DNA from: Candidatus Solirubrobacter pratensis
GTDB lineage: Bacteria; Actinomycetota; Thermoleophilia; Solirubrobacterales; Solirubrobacteraceae
Length of the DNA stretch: 64,000 nt
Direction: 5' to 3'
NCBI RefSeq assembly: GCF_000425945.1
Contig: NZ_KE384481.1
Location: 62,001-126,000 of the forward strand
Under the pieces are notes generated by a model. It saw only the letters and a program-made list of their open reading frames with translations. It did no database searches and had not been told where the DNA came from. Shown one piece after another: positions 50,260 through 59,512 of the stretch; positions within the stretch are counted from its first letter, which is position 1; each line of letters begins with the position of its first letter. The position numbers and the translations under genes were made by a program.

Positions 50260-50269
50260 AGCATAGAAT
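50260..50269. promoter_or_regulatory. Interlocked divergent -10 boxes of two leaderless genes
   Basis: Minus-strand TATGCT (50265-50260) faces the lipoprotein GTG at 50253; plus-strand TAGAAT (50264-50269) faces the ATG at 50278. The boxes share two bases and each sits six to eight bases from its start codon. Confidence 0.5.
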
Positions 50270-50277
50270 GGGTGCAC

Positions 50278-50847
50278 ATGTCCGCCGCAGCCCCGATCAA
50301 GTCCTGGCTGCGCTGCTACCGCTGCTGGTCGCAGGACCTGGAGGTCCAGGTCCACTACGAGGGCATCCACCGCATCGACCCGGTCACCGGGAAGCGCGCG
50401 GATGTCGTCGATGAGTTGCAGGAAGCCGTGGTGCAGTGCCTGGATTGCATGCACGACCAGCCGCATCTGGTCTTCCACAACGACCGCATCGAGCCGGTCG
50501 AGGACCGCTGGGAGCGCATGGTCGCCGGTACGCCCTGGGTGGCGTCGTGCACCGTGACCGTCGAAGCCGACGCGGTCGAGACGTGCTCGGGCCCCGAGGC
50601 CGCCGACTCGCTCGCCTACGCCGCGTTCGGCGACCACGGGACGCGCGAGTTCTTCACGCACGTGCGCTTCCACAAGCACGAGGACGACCAGATCGTCGTG
50701 CACCTGCTGGTCGAGCTCTACGCGCGCTCGAACGACGAGGCGACGTCGGTGCTGGAGGAGGCCGCGCGAGGCGGCCTCACCATCACGTCGCTCGCCGAGG
50801 AGTCGCGCCCGCCCGCGTCAACGGGCAGCGGCGACCACCCGCACTGA
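50278..50847 (+). CDS. Conserved-looking protein of unknown function (189 aa)
   Basis: A 189-residue soluble protein. A Cys-rich N-terminus (LRCYRCWSQDLEVQ, then CLDCMHDQPH) could bind zinc. The middle holds WERMVAGTPWVASCTVTVEADAVETC and later FGDHGTREFFTHVRFHKHEDDQIVVHLLVELYAR, rich in His. I do not recognise a family. ATG 50278 is chosen over GTG 50272 because TAGAAT ends eight bases before it. The 3' end overlaps the convergent lipase gene by 30 bases. Confidence 0.7.
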   Translation: MSAAAPIKSWLRCYRCWSQDLEVQVHYEGIHRIDPVTGKRADVVDELQEAVVQCLDCMHDQPHLVFHNDRIEPVEDRWERMVAGTPWVASCTVTVEADAVETCSGPEAADSLAYAAFGDHGTREFFTHVRFHKHEDDQIVVHLLVELYARSNDEATSVLEEAARGGLTITSLAEESRPPASTGSGDHPH

Positions 50848-53271
50848 CTCGGCGTTGCCCCATTCGTCGACGGACCAGTAGCGCACCTTCGCGTGGCCGA
50901 GCCGCAGCGGCCGCTTGTACGGGCGCGCCTTGCGGCCGCCGACGCGGACCATCGTGACGGCCACGCGCGAGGCGTCGCGCGCGCGCAGCGTCAGCTTCCC
51001 GCGGCGCAGCTTCGCCTTCGTCCGCGGCGCTCGCCGGTCGGCGGCCCGCGCCGGCGCGCTCGACGCGCTGCGCGAGCCGGCGGCGCTGACGTCCACGCCC
51101 GCCGGCGCGAGGTCGTAGAGCTTCGCCGCGCCGGTCTTCGCGTCGCCGATCAGCGGCGTCACCTCGAGCTGCCCCGTTCCCGCCGCGTGGACGGTCAGCG
51201 GCTCCGTCGTGGTGGTGACGAAGACCGTGCGGTCCGGCTCGCGGATCACGTCGACCAGGCCGGCCTTCTCGGCCTCGTCCAGCGTCATCGGCGCGGCCGC
51301 GGCGCGGGCACGGACGCGCGCGGCGCCCGCATAGGCCTCGGCCTGCTTGGAGATCGCCACCGACTTCGCGTCCTCGTCCTTGGTGACGACGAACTGCGAC
51401 GCGTTCAGCGGGCACGGATTGGCCCACAGTCCGGCGCCATAGGCGGGATCGCGGCCGTCGGTGATGAACCCCTGCGTCGCCTGCTGCAGCACGTCGCTCT
51501 CCATCTCGCCCATGTGCCTGGTGTTGCAGAAGTTGTACGTCGGGACCTTCGCACCCAACTGCGGGTCGCCCTTGCGCGCCGACTGGCGCTGCGAGAACAG
51601 CGGCACGGTGCCGTCGCCATTGACCCACGAGTACTGCACGCGGTCCGAGCCGCTCCACGCGCGCACGTGGCCGAGCGTCGGCAGGCCGGAGCCGATGAAC
51701 GTCCGCCAGTCCACGCCGTTGCGCTTGAAGCCGTCGATGTGCTCGGCATGGTTGCGCGCGATCGTCGTCGCCAACGCGCCGTTGCCGCCGAACGCGCGGA
51801 TCGCGTCGACCGCCTGCGCGACGCTCGTGACCGGCTTCTCGTCGATCTCGAGCCAGCTCCGCAGCAGCTCGGGCGCGTGCTCGAACCATGCCTGCGGCGG
51901 GAACAGGTAGTACAGGCCGGCGAGGTTGCGCGTGAAGACGCGGAAGATGTCGTTATTGACCGCCCAGTCGAGGCCCGGCGTCGGGTCGGGCGTCTCGTAG
52001 CCGTAGGCCATCGCGAACCACGCCTTCGGCGCGCCCCACCACGGCGAGCCGAAGTTCGCCACGCGGGCGACCTTCTGCGCGCGGTCCGGGTCGTCGATGT
52101 ACCAGCGCGAGAGCAGCCCGCCGTAGGAGTGGCTGACGATCGCCACCTTCGAGACGCCGTGTAGCGCGCGCACCTTGTCGATCAGCTGGTCGAGCCGCTC
52201 GATCGACTGGTCCGGGCCCTTGCGGAAGTCCCAGCCGAACTGGTACGCGTGGCCGGCCGCGATGCGCTGGATCCAGGCCCATGAGGCCTTATGGATGTCC
52301 TGGCCGGCGGCCTCCTGCAGCACCGCGCCGGACGGGCCGGAGGACTTCGCGCACGCGTGGTCGTAGAGCGGGCTGACGCCCTCACGTCCCAGCGCCATCT
52401 CGTAGAACTGCGCGTTGTTGGTGATCGCGCTCGGCCACAGGTTGCCGATGCCGAACGGCGTCGTGCACTCCAGCACCGAGGCGCCGAAGCCCGGCACCAT
52501 GATCACCGGGGTGACACCGCACTGGTCGGGCTGGGTCGCCGCCAGGCCGCACGTCTGGTCGCCGTCGCCGAAGCCGAACGCGAGGCTGCGCGCGACGCGC
52601 ACGGCCGGGTGGGCGGCCTTGTTCGCCTGCACCCAGTCCTGGCCGCCGTGCGAGTAGCGCACCTTGGCGTCCAGCGCCTGCGAGACGTCGGAGAGGAGCT
52701 GGTCGTGCGAGAGCCCGGCGTAGACGGTCTTGTGCGCGGCCTCCATGCCGACGGCCCGCTCGGCAGGCACGACGGTGTCGGCGTCGGAGCCGACCAGCGA
52801 CCAGTCGGTGCCTCCGGCGCCCTGCGGGTTCGCCGCCGCGGTCGAGCCCGCGTGATCGGTCCCGAGCGTCACGACGTCCTCGACCTTCAGCGACGGCCGC
52901 TGGTGCAACGCCGAGCGGATCACGAGGCCGCCGCCGCCTTCAGCGACGACGTCGACCGGCTTGCCCTTGTAGTGCTCGGCGATGTAGGTCGCGAGGCCCT
53001 CGGCGGCCCGAGCGCCGTCCAACCGGTGCGAGCAGTCGGCGCCGAAGCCGATCGTCTCCATCCCCGGCACCGGCCCGAGCCGCTCGGAGCCCGACCGGAT
53101 CGTGTACTCGGCGAGGAACGCCGACAGGTCGTCGAAGGCGCCGCACGAGCCGCGCTCCGGCCCCGCGACGAGCAGCACCGGCTTGGACAGGTCGTCGGTG
53201 CGAGCGTGCGCCGCCGGGGCGGCCCCGAGCAGGGCCGCCGCAGCGGCGAGCGCGATCACGGCGCGCCTCAT
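50818..53271 (-). CDS. Secreted LCAT-like lipase/acyltransferase
   Basis: An 817-residue exported protein with signal peptide MRRAVIALAAAAALLGAAPAAHA. The alpha/beta hydrolase core resembles lecithin:cholesterol acyltransferase: an oxyanion-side PVIMVPGFGASVLEC, WPSAITN, the nucleophile Ser in VSHSYGG (about residue 382), and WVNGDGTVPLFSQRQ near the acid/His part. An extra 240-residue N-terminal part again looks like a lipase fold (PVLLVAG, DVVAEGGGGLV) but lacks Ser at the elbow (EGG). A basic beta-rich tail ends the protein. It should act on lipids outside the cell. The start overlaps the upstream gene stop by four bases. Confidence 0.82.
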   Translation of the reverse strand: MRRAVIALAAAAALLGAAPAAHARTDDLSKPVLLVAGPERGSCGAFDDLSAFLAEYTIRSGSERLGPVPGMETIGFGADCSHRLDGARAAEGLATYIAEHYKGKPVDVVAEGGGGLVIRSALHQRPSLKVEDVVTLGTDHAGSTAAANPQGAGGTDWSLVGSDADTVVPAERAVGMEAAHKTVYAGLSHDQLLSDVSQALDAKVRYSHGGQDWVQANKAAHPAVRVARSLAFGFGDGDQTCGLAATQPDQCGVTPVIMVPGFGASVLECTTPFGIGNLWPSAITNNAQFYEMALGREGVSPLYDHACAKSSGPSGAVLQEAAGQDIHKASWAWIQRIAAGHAYQFGWDFRKGPDQSIERLDQLIDKVRALHGVSKVAIVSHSYGGLLSRWYIDDPDRAQKVARVANFGSPWWGAPKAWFAMAYGYETPDPTPGLDWAVNNDIFRVFTRNLAGLYYLFPPQAWFEHAPELLRSWLEIDEKPVTSVAQAVDAIRAFGGNGALATTIARNHAEHIDGFKRNGVDWRTFIGSGLPTLGHVRAWSGSDRVQYSWVNGDGTVPLFSQRQSARKGDPQLGAKVPTYNFCNTRHMGEMESDVLQQATQGFITDGRDPAYGAGLWANPCPLNASQFVVTKDEDAKSVAISKQAEAYAGAARVRARAAAAPMTLDEAEKAGLVDVIREPDRTVFVTTTTEPLTVHAAGTGQLEVTPLIGDAKTGAAKLYDLAPAGVDVSAAGSRSASSAPARAADRRAPRTKAKLRRGKLTLRARDASRVAVTMVRVGGRKARPYKRPLRLGHAKVRYWSVDEWGNAESVRVVAAAR

Positions 53272-56200
53272 CGACGGCCTCCCTTCTTGATCTTGATGGG
53301 CTTGGACTTGTGCGGGGCGAGGTTCGGGCGGCGCGTCGCCTTCACGCGCACCCGGGCCGCGCGGCCCACGCTGTTGTCGGCGCGCAGCCCGCGGACGGCG
53401 ACGCGCACCGTCGTGTCGCGCCCGGCGGGCACGCGCAGCCCGGTCCGGCGCGGCGAGAACGTGAGCCGCCGCCCGTCCGAGGTCGTGACCACCGCGTTGT
53501 ACCCGCTCGCCCCGGCGACCGCCTGCCAGCGCACGAGCAGGCGCCCGCCGGCGCGGCGGGCGCGCAGCAGCCGCGGCGCGCCCAGCGAGCGGTCCTTCGG
53601 CGCGACGTATGTCGCGACCGTGACCTCGGCCCGCGGCCGGCCGTCCTGCTGCACCATCGCGACGATCTCGCGCCGGCCCGCGCCGCCGCGGGCGGGCGCG
53701 AACTTCAGCTTGCCGCAGGCGACCTTGCGCTCGCCCTTCACAGCCTGCTTGCAGCGGCCGTCCTTGGCCACACCGAGCACGTGCGCCGTCTTCGGCCCGC
53801 GCTCGACGAACGTGACCTTCTGACCGGGCTGCGGCGCGAACGCGTAGCCCAGCGTGCGCTTGTAGCCCGTGCCGGTCACGCCCGCGCCGATCGCCGGCTC
53901 CGGCTGCGCGAGCGCGTGCTCGACCTCGGTGATGCGCGCCGAGCCGGCACGCGGCTCGACGCGCCACTCGCCCGCCGCCGGGGAGGCCACGAATACCGTG
54001 GTGGTGTTCTCGCTCGGGCGCTCGGCGATCATGTGCGACCCCTTGACGATCTCGCCGCCGGCGCGGTCGGGCACCGCGATGCGCCGGCCGTGCGGGCCGA
54101 CGAGGTCGAACTTCGGCGGCGCGCCGTCGCCGTGGACGCGGAACGTCGCCGCGGGCTGATCCGCCGGGATGGCGACGACCTGCACGCCGCCAGGCGCCTG
54201 CGCGCTGCGCGCGAGCACCCACTTGCCGATCGAGCACGAGCCGACCATCAGGTCGAGGTCGCGGTTGGCCCACGTGTAGCCGGCGCCGCCTGACACCTTC
54301 ACAGGCCGCATCTCCCAGTGCATGCGCCACGGGGCCCACACGTGCCAGTCCTTGTCCTTGACCAGCATGGGGATCGAGACGACCTTCACCGAGACGCACG
54401 CGGCGGCGCCGATCGTCGACGCGACGGCGTGGCCCTCGAGGCACGCGAGCCAGTCGACGCACACCTCCAGGTCGCCCTGGACGTTGAAGCGCGACGGGCT
54501 GCGCGTCTCGACCCAGCCGTCGAGCTTGCCGAGGATGCGCGCGGAGTCGCCGAACTCGATCCCGCCCTCCATGCCGAACTCGATCAGCCCCGAGCCCCAG
54601 TACGTGAAGTACGAGCTCGCGACCTGCTTGTCGAACAGGCTCAGCCGGCCGTCGGCGCGGATGAACCAGGGCGTGCCGTTCCATGCGTCCGAGTAGTGCA
54701 TGTCGGCGTCGATGCGGACGGCCGCGACGCCGTTGACGCTCGGGCCGAGCGCGATCGCCGCGCCGCCCTTGACCTGGAACGGCGGCGGCTCGAGGCAGAC
54801 GCCGAGGCGCACGCTCTCGAGGAAGATGCCGGGCGCCAGGGGCACGGCCGTGCCGAGGCGGTCGACGTAGGCGCCGGCGTGGCTGAGCCGGCCGGCGCGC
54901 AGGCCGCCCCACATGCCGAGCTCGGTCTTGGACGCGGTCGGCAGCACGATCGCGATCGCGCCGTCCCAGCGGTCCTCGAGGTTGTCGGAGCGGCACTCGA
55001 GGTACGGCTGCGGCTTGCCCGGGCCGATGCTCGGCGCCTGGCAGGGCGCGACGGCGCTGGAGCCGGCCGCGGCGAAGCTGAGGCAGACCGACTTGACGCC
55101 GAGCTTGCCGATGTAGGCGTTGTTGACCTGGATCTTGATGCCGTCGACGTGGACGCCATCGTTGTCGACATTGATCGCCACGTCGCCGGTGACGCCGCCC
55201 GCGCCGCTGTCGGGGCCGGACTTGAACACCTCGGGCAGCGCGATGTGCAGCGCGAAGACAGAGCGGTAGGCGCCGCCCTCGGTCGGAGGGCGCCGCAGCC
55301 GCAGCGCCGCGTAGCCCTCGACCTTCATGCCGAACAGCTTCTGGCCGGCGCCGGAGAGGTCGACCTTCTTGAGCTCCTTCTCGTCGCCGGCGCCGCCCTC
55401 GGGCAGCTCCCACTTCAGGCCGCCCGTGTAGACGGTGACGCCGGAGATGACGATCTTGGCGTTCTGGACCTCGAGCTCGCCGCCCTTCTTGTCGGGCGTC
55501 GGCGCGCGCAGGATCGTCTTGGAGCCGCCGATCGTCGGGATCGGCAGGCCGTTGAGCCTGATCGGCGCGTTCGACTCGTAGATCGCGGCGTCCTGCGTGC
55601 CGATGTTGGCCAGGCAGTCGCCGGTCGCCTCGATCACTCCGAAGCGCACGACGCGCTCGCAGTCGCGGACCGTGAACGATCGCGTGGCGGGCGAGCGGTC
55701 GGTATTGCCGGCCGGGTCGGTCGCGCGCACCTCGAGCGTGTGCTGGCCGCCGGCCAGCTTCGGCGCCTTCCAGCTCTGGGCGCAGTCGGTCCACGCCTTG
55801 AGGTCGACGTTCTCCTTGGTCGTGTTGTCGAAGCGGCACTCGTAGGTCGTGCTCGGCTCGGAGGCCGAGAAGGCGAACGTCGGCTCGGTGTCCGGGGTCT
55901 CACCGCCGGCCGCCGGCCCGTCGGCGATCTGCGTGTCGGGTGCGTCGGCGTCGACCTTGAAGGCGCGCTCGGAGGGCGTGGAGTCCAGCCGGCCCTCGGG
56001 GCTCTTCGCGCGCACCCTGAGCACGTAGTCGCCGGAGCGCAGCGTGGGCGCGGTGAACGGCGAGGAGCAGCCGGTGTAGGTGGGCACGGAGCTGCTCGGG
56101 CCGTCGATGCGGCACTCGAACGTCGAGCCCGTCGTCGTCGAGGAGAACGTGAACGACGGGGTCGTGTCGCTCGTCAGGCCGTCCGGGCCGGACTCGAGCG

Positions 56201-56525
56201 TCGTGTCGATGAACGCCGTGTCGACGGTGAACCCGCGCGACGGCGGGTCCGTCTCGACGTTGCCGGCCTCGTCGGTCGCGCGGACCGAGAAGACGTAGTC
56301 GCCGTCGGCGAGCTGGATGCTGTACGGCGACGCGCACGGCTTCCAGTCACTGACCGGGGCGACCTTGCACTCGAAGCTCGCGCCCGGCTCGCCGCGGAAC
56401 GTGAACGTCGGCGTCGCGTCGGTCGTGGTGCCGCTCGGGCCGCCGGTGACGTCGGTCCCGTCGGCCGCGAACGCGGGCGAGGCGAGTGCCAGGACGGCGG
56501 CGACGGTGGCCATCAGGATGCGCAT
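53268..56525 (-). CDS. Large secreted protein with three Ig-like repeats and an unrecognised shared domain
   Basis: A 1085-residue exported protein (signal peptide MRILMATVAAVLALASPAFA). Three repeats of about 85 residues at 22-290 each carry two Cys (TFECK, CASPYS type) and the ending ATDEAGNVETDP, as in bacterial Ig-like domains. Next comes a large domain (about 295-850) beginning with DCERVVRFGVIEATGDC and including VYTGGLKWELPEG, with further beta-rich parts. The C-terminus has a Fn3-like segment (ARRAGGRLLVRWQAVAGASGYNAVV). It is a close relative of the next gene upstream in arrangement and motifs. The function is unknown; binding or structural work at the cell surface is inferred. Confidence 0.8.
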   Translation of the reverse strand: MRILMATVAAVLALASPAFAADGTDVTGGPSGTTTDATPTFTFRGEPGASFECKVAPVSDWKPCASPYSIQLADGDYVFSVRATDEAGNVETDPPSRGFTVDTAFIDTTLESGPDGLTSDTTPSFTFSSTTTGSTFECRIDGPSSSVPTYTGCSSPFTAPTLRSGDYVLRVRAKSPEGRLDSTPSERAFKVDADAPDTQIADGPAAGGETPDTEPTFAFSASEPSTTYECRFDNTTKENVDLKAWTDCAQSWKAPKLAGGQHTLEVRATDPAGNTDRSPATRSFTVRDCERVVRFGVIEATGDCLANIGTQDAAIYESNAPIRLNGLPIPTIGGSKTILRAPTPDKKGGELEVQNAKIVISGVTVYTGGLKWELPEGGAGDEKELKKVDLSGAGQKLFGMKVEGYAALRLRRPPTEGGAYRSVFALHIALPEVFKSGPDSGAGGVTGDVAINVDNDGVHVDGIKIQVNNAYIGKLGVKSVCLSFAAAGSSAVAPCQAPSIGPGKPQPYLECRSDNLEDRWDGAIAIVLPTASKTELGMWGGLRAGRLSHAGAYVDRLGTAVPLAPGIFLESVRLGVCLEPPPFQVKGGAAIALGPSVNGVAAVRIDADMHYSDAWNGTPWFIRADGRLSLFDKQVASSYFTYWGSGLIEFGMEGGIEFGDSARILGKLDGWVETRSPSRFNVQGDLEVCVDWLACLEGHAVASTIGAAACVSVKVVSIPMLVKDKDWHVWAPWRMHWEMRPVKVSGGAGYTWANRDLDLMVGSCSIGKWVLARSAQAPGGVQVVAIPADQPAATFRVHGDGAPPKFDLVGPHGRRIAVPDRAGGEIVKGSHMIAERPSENTTTVFVASPAAGEWRVEPRAGSARITEVEHALAQPEPAIGAGVTGTGYKRTLGYAFAPQPGQKVTFVERGPKTAHVLGVAKDGRCKQAVKGERKVACGKLKFAPARGGAGRREIVAMVQQDGRPRAEVTVATYVAPKDRSLGAPRLLRARRAGGRLLVRWQAVAGASGYNAVVTTSDGRRLTFSPRRTGLRVPAGRDTTVRVAVRGLRADNSVGRAARVRVKATRRPNLAPHKSKPIKIKKGGRR

Positions 56526-59512
56526 CAGCGGTTCCTTCCGCTCGTGATTGCCGCCGGACCCGCGACGTTGTCCGCGCGCAGCCCGACCACCCGGACCGCC
56601 ACCACTCCGCGGGCGTCCGGGACGCGCACGACGCGATCGTCCGCGTCGCGCAGGAAGAACAGGCGGCGGCCATCCTCGAGGGCGACGCGCACGCCGTAAC
56701 GGGCCGCGCCCTTGGCGGGCCGCCAGGTGATGGTGGCGCCCTTGGCCGCGGCGGCGATGCCCGCCCGAGCCGCGCCCGCGCGCGTCTTCGCCCCGCCCAA
56801 CGCGCGCACCTCGACCTTCACGCCCCGGGGCGTCCCTGGGCGCGCGGCCCCGCGCGCCTTGAACGTCGCGACGGTGATCCGCTTGCGCGGCAGGCCGTCC
56901 TGCTCGACGAGCGCGACGATGCGGCGGCGCCCGCCGGGGCCGCGCGACGGCGTGAACGTCACGCTGCCGCTGCGGGTCGCCGTCGCGATCGAGCGCGAGA
57001 CGCCACGGCCGCGCTCCTCGAACGTCACGCGCTGGCCCTTCACCGCGGCGACGCGGTAGCTCAGGCGCTTGCCGCGCAGCCTCGCCGACACCTTCGGCGC
57101 CGGGCGCATGCCCGCCGTCTTGAGCTCCACGACCGGCTCCCCGGTCACCGTCCAGCGGCCGCCGCGCGGGTGCACGAGCAGCACGTAGGTGGTGTCGAGG
57201 GCGTCGTTGGTCCAGGTCAGGGAGTCGCCCCTGCCGCCCGGCCCGCGCAGGCCGACCTTCGGCGCGTGGCCGATGCCGCGCGCCGAGACCAGGACGGCAC
57301 GCTGGCCGCCCTCGACGCGCACGACCCGCTCGCCCACGGCGGAGGCGCTCGCGACCGCCCGCCACGGCTTGAGATCGCAGGCCCCGGCGAAGACCTTCAG
57401 GTCGTCGCCCCACTTGTAACCCGCGCCGACGTAGCCGAGGTCCTTGCCCTTGAAGGCCAGGCCGCCGCAGATCGCCATGCCGTACGTCGAGACGACGCCC
57501 TTGACCTTCGGGCAGATGTCGCTGAACGAGATCGGCAGCGTGTCGGCCACCGTGAACTTGCCGGCGAAGCAGCCGGTCGCGTCGAAGTCGGCGTTGAAGC
57601 GGTCGCTCGTGAACCACCCGTCGACGCCCGCGTCGACGGTGACCGCCGCGTCGAGGTCGCCGCCCGGCACCGGCCCCTTCAGCCCGAGCGAGAAGTTCAC
57701 GCGGCCGCCGAAGTCGACCGTGCCCGACGATGAGTAGCCGACGCGCACGTTCGTGAACTTGAGCGGCTTGCCGACATTGAGCTCGGCCTCCGGCGCGAGG
57801 ACCTTCAGCGTCCACGGATCGGTCGCCTTCTCGCCCTCCTCGTAGAGGACGCCGGCGTTCGGGATCTTCAGCCCCGGGCCCTTGTCCCCCGGCAGCGCGG
57901 TCAGCGCGATCCGGCCCTCGACCTTCGCGGGCGGGCCCGCGCAGACCGCGATGTCGATCTTCTGCACCTTGATGCCGGCGCCGATCGAGACGCCCTCGCC
58001 GGCTGCCGTCAGCACGCCCTTGGCGTAGTTGAAGCCTCGGTCGGCAAAGCCGAGGCCCACCTGCGTGATCGTCAGCTTGTCCGGCGTCGGGAGGACGATC
58101 TTCTCGGCGCCGCCGTCCCACTTCAGGCCCGGCGAGCCCTGGTTGCACGACGGCTTGGCGTCGTTGTTGCGCTCGCCGTTGTAGGTGGCGAAGAAGTTGT
58201 GGACCTCGACCTTGCCGACGAACGCCAGCGGCGCTTTGACGGTGATGCCGCCGAGCTGGATTCCGCGGTCGTTGTCGGCGGTCAGCGTGACGGTGCCGGT
58301 GAGGCCGTGGCCCTCGGCGTCGCTGAGCAGCTTCGGCAGCTCGACGGTGCCGGTGAGGATCGTCTTGCCGCCCTTGGCCAGCTCCAGCTTCGCGGTGCCG
58401 GTGAGCGGGAAGCCCTGCACGTCGGCGCCGTCGTCGCCTTCCAGGTCGAGCGCCGCCTCGCTGTCGGCGGGCTTCTCGTCCTCCTTGGAGAAGGTCGAGA
58501 GGTTGAGGTTGGCGAGCGTGACGCGGTCGCCCTCGGGAATCGACCAGTTCAGCCCGCCCTTGTAGAGGACGATGCCTCCGATCCGCAGCTGCGTCCTGCC
58601 GAACACGAGCTTGCGCTTGGCCACGTCGATCGCGAGCTGCTGGCCCTTGTAGGCGTTGAAGGTGATGCCGTTGACCTTCATCGTCCCGTTGTCCGAGACG
58701 TACTTGCCGTCCTGCTTGACGAAGCAGTCGGCGATCGCGGTCACCGCCCCGATCTCGAGCTTGGAGGTGCAGTCGCGCACCTCCACGTCGCGGCCTGCGG
58801 GCGTCGGGTCCACGTTGCCGCCCGCGTCGGTGGCGCGCGCCTGGATCGTGTGCGCGCCCGGCTCCAACGCCGGTGTCGTGTAGGCCTCGCCACAGGTGGC
58901 CCACTCGCCGTCGTCGATCTTGCACTGAAACGTCGAGCGCGCGCGGCTGGAGGACACGGCATAGGTGGGCGAACGCTCCTTGATCGCGCCCTCCGGCCCG
59001 TCGAGCGACGTCTCCGGCGGCGAGGCGGCGAGCTTGACCAGCCGCGTGGCGGTGCCCGTGTTGCCGGCGCCGTCGGTCGCGCGCACGACGACCGAGTACT
59101 GCCCGTTGGGCAGGTCGGGCGTGCTCCACGGCGACGTGCACGGCTGCGGCTCGCCGCTGTCCTGGGCGCACCTGAGCTCGACGCCGGGCTCCGGCGAGGA
59201 GAACGTCACCGAGGCGGTGGTCGCGTCGACCTTCGCGTCATCGGCGCCGTCGATCGTCACCTGCGGGGCGACGGTGTCGACGGTGAAGGAGCGGAACGCG
59301 CTCGCGCCCGACGCGTCGCGAACGCGGAACAGGTGCCCGCCGTCGGTCAGCTCCGGCGCCGTGAACTCGTCTGCGCACGCCTGCCACGCGGCGTCATCGA
59401 CGCGGCACTGCAGCGCGCCGTCGCCGGACACCGCGAACGTCGGCGTCGGGTCGTTGGTCAGGCCGGAAGGCCCGGCCAGGATGGCGATCGCCGCCGCCAG
59501 CTGCGCGATCAT
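56525..59512 (-). CDS. Large secreted protein, paralogue of the previous gene
   Basis: A 995-residue exported protein with a short signal segment (MIAQLAAAIAILAG). It has three Ig-like repeats (residues about 14-240) with paired Cys, then the unrecognised domain beginning DCTSKLEIGAVTAIADC and including VLYKGGLNWSIPEG, then GIQLGGITVKAPLAFVGKVEV, parallel to the paralogue's GVHVDGIKIQVNNAYIGKLGV. The C-terminus holds the same FEERG, GRRRIVALVEQDGLPRKRITVATF and Fn3-like parts. Its stop overlaps the next ATG by one base (TGATG). Function unknown. Confidence 0.8.
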   Translation of the reverse strand: MIAQLAAAIAILAGPSGLTNDPTPTFAVSGDGALQCRVDDAAWQACADEFTAPELTDGGHLFRVRDASGASAFRSFTVDTVAPQVTIDGADDAKVDATTASVTFSSPEPGVELRCAQDSGEPQPCTSPWSTPDLPNGQYSVVVRATDGAGNTGTATRLVKLAASPPETSLDGPEGAIKERSPTYAVSSSRARSTFQCKIDDGEWATCGEAYTTPALEPGAHTIQARATDAGGNVDPTPAGRDVEVRDCTSKLEIGAVTAIADCFVKQDGKYVSDNGTMKVNGITFNAYKGQQLAIDVAKRKLVFGRTQLRIGGIVLYKGGLNWSIPEGDRVTLANLNLSTFSKEDEKPADSEAALDLEGDDGADVQGFPLTGTAKLELAKGGKTILTGTVELPKLLSDAEGHGLTGTVTLTADNDRGIQLGGITVKAPLAFVGKVEVHNFFATYNGERNNDAKPSCNQGSPGLKWDGGAEKIVLPTPDKLTITQVGLGFADRGFNYAKGVLTAAGEGVSIGAGIKVQKIDIAVCAGPPAKVEGRIALTALPGDKGPGLKIPNAGVLYEEGEKATDPWTLKVLAPEAELNVGKPLKFTNVRVGYSSSGTVDFGGRVNFSLGLKGPVPGGDLDAAVTVDAGVDGWFTSDRFNADFDATGCFAGKFTVADTLPISFSDICPKVKGVVSTYGMAICGGLAFKGKDLGYVGAGYKWGDDLKVFAGACDLKPWRAVASASAVGERVVRVEGGQRAVLVSARGIGHAPKVGLRGPGGRGDSLTWTNDALDTTYVLLVHPRGGRWTVTGEPVVELKTAGMRPAPKVSARLRGKRLSYRVAAVKGQRVTFEERGRGVSRSIATATRSGSVTFTPSRGPGGRRRIVALVEQDGLPRKRITVATFKARGAARPGTPRGVKVEVRALGGAKTRAGAARAGIAAAAKGATITWRPAKGAARYGVRVALEDGRRLFFLRDADDRVVRVPDARGVVAVRVVGLRADNVAGPAAITSGRNR

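Noticed and set aside
53268..59171. Single huge minus-strand protein fused across two genes
   Set aside because: The upstream part lies in a different frame from the real gene at 56525-59512 and is low in hydrophobic residues; signal peptide and ATG at 56525 mark the true start.
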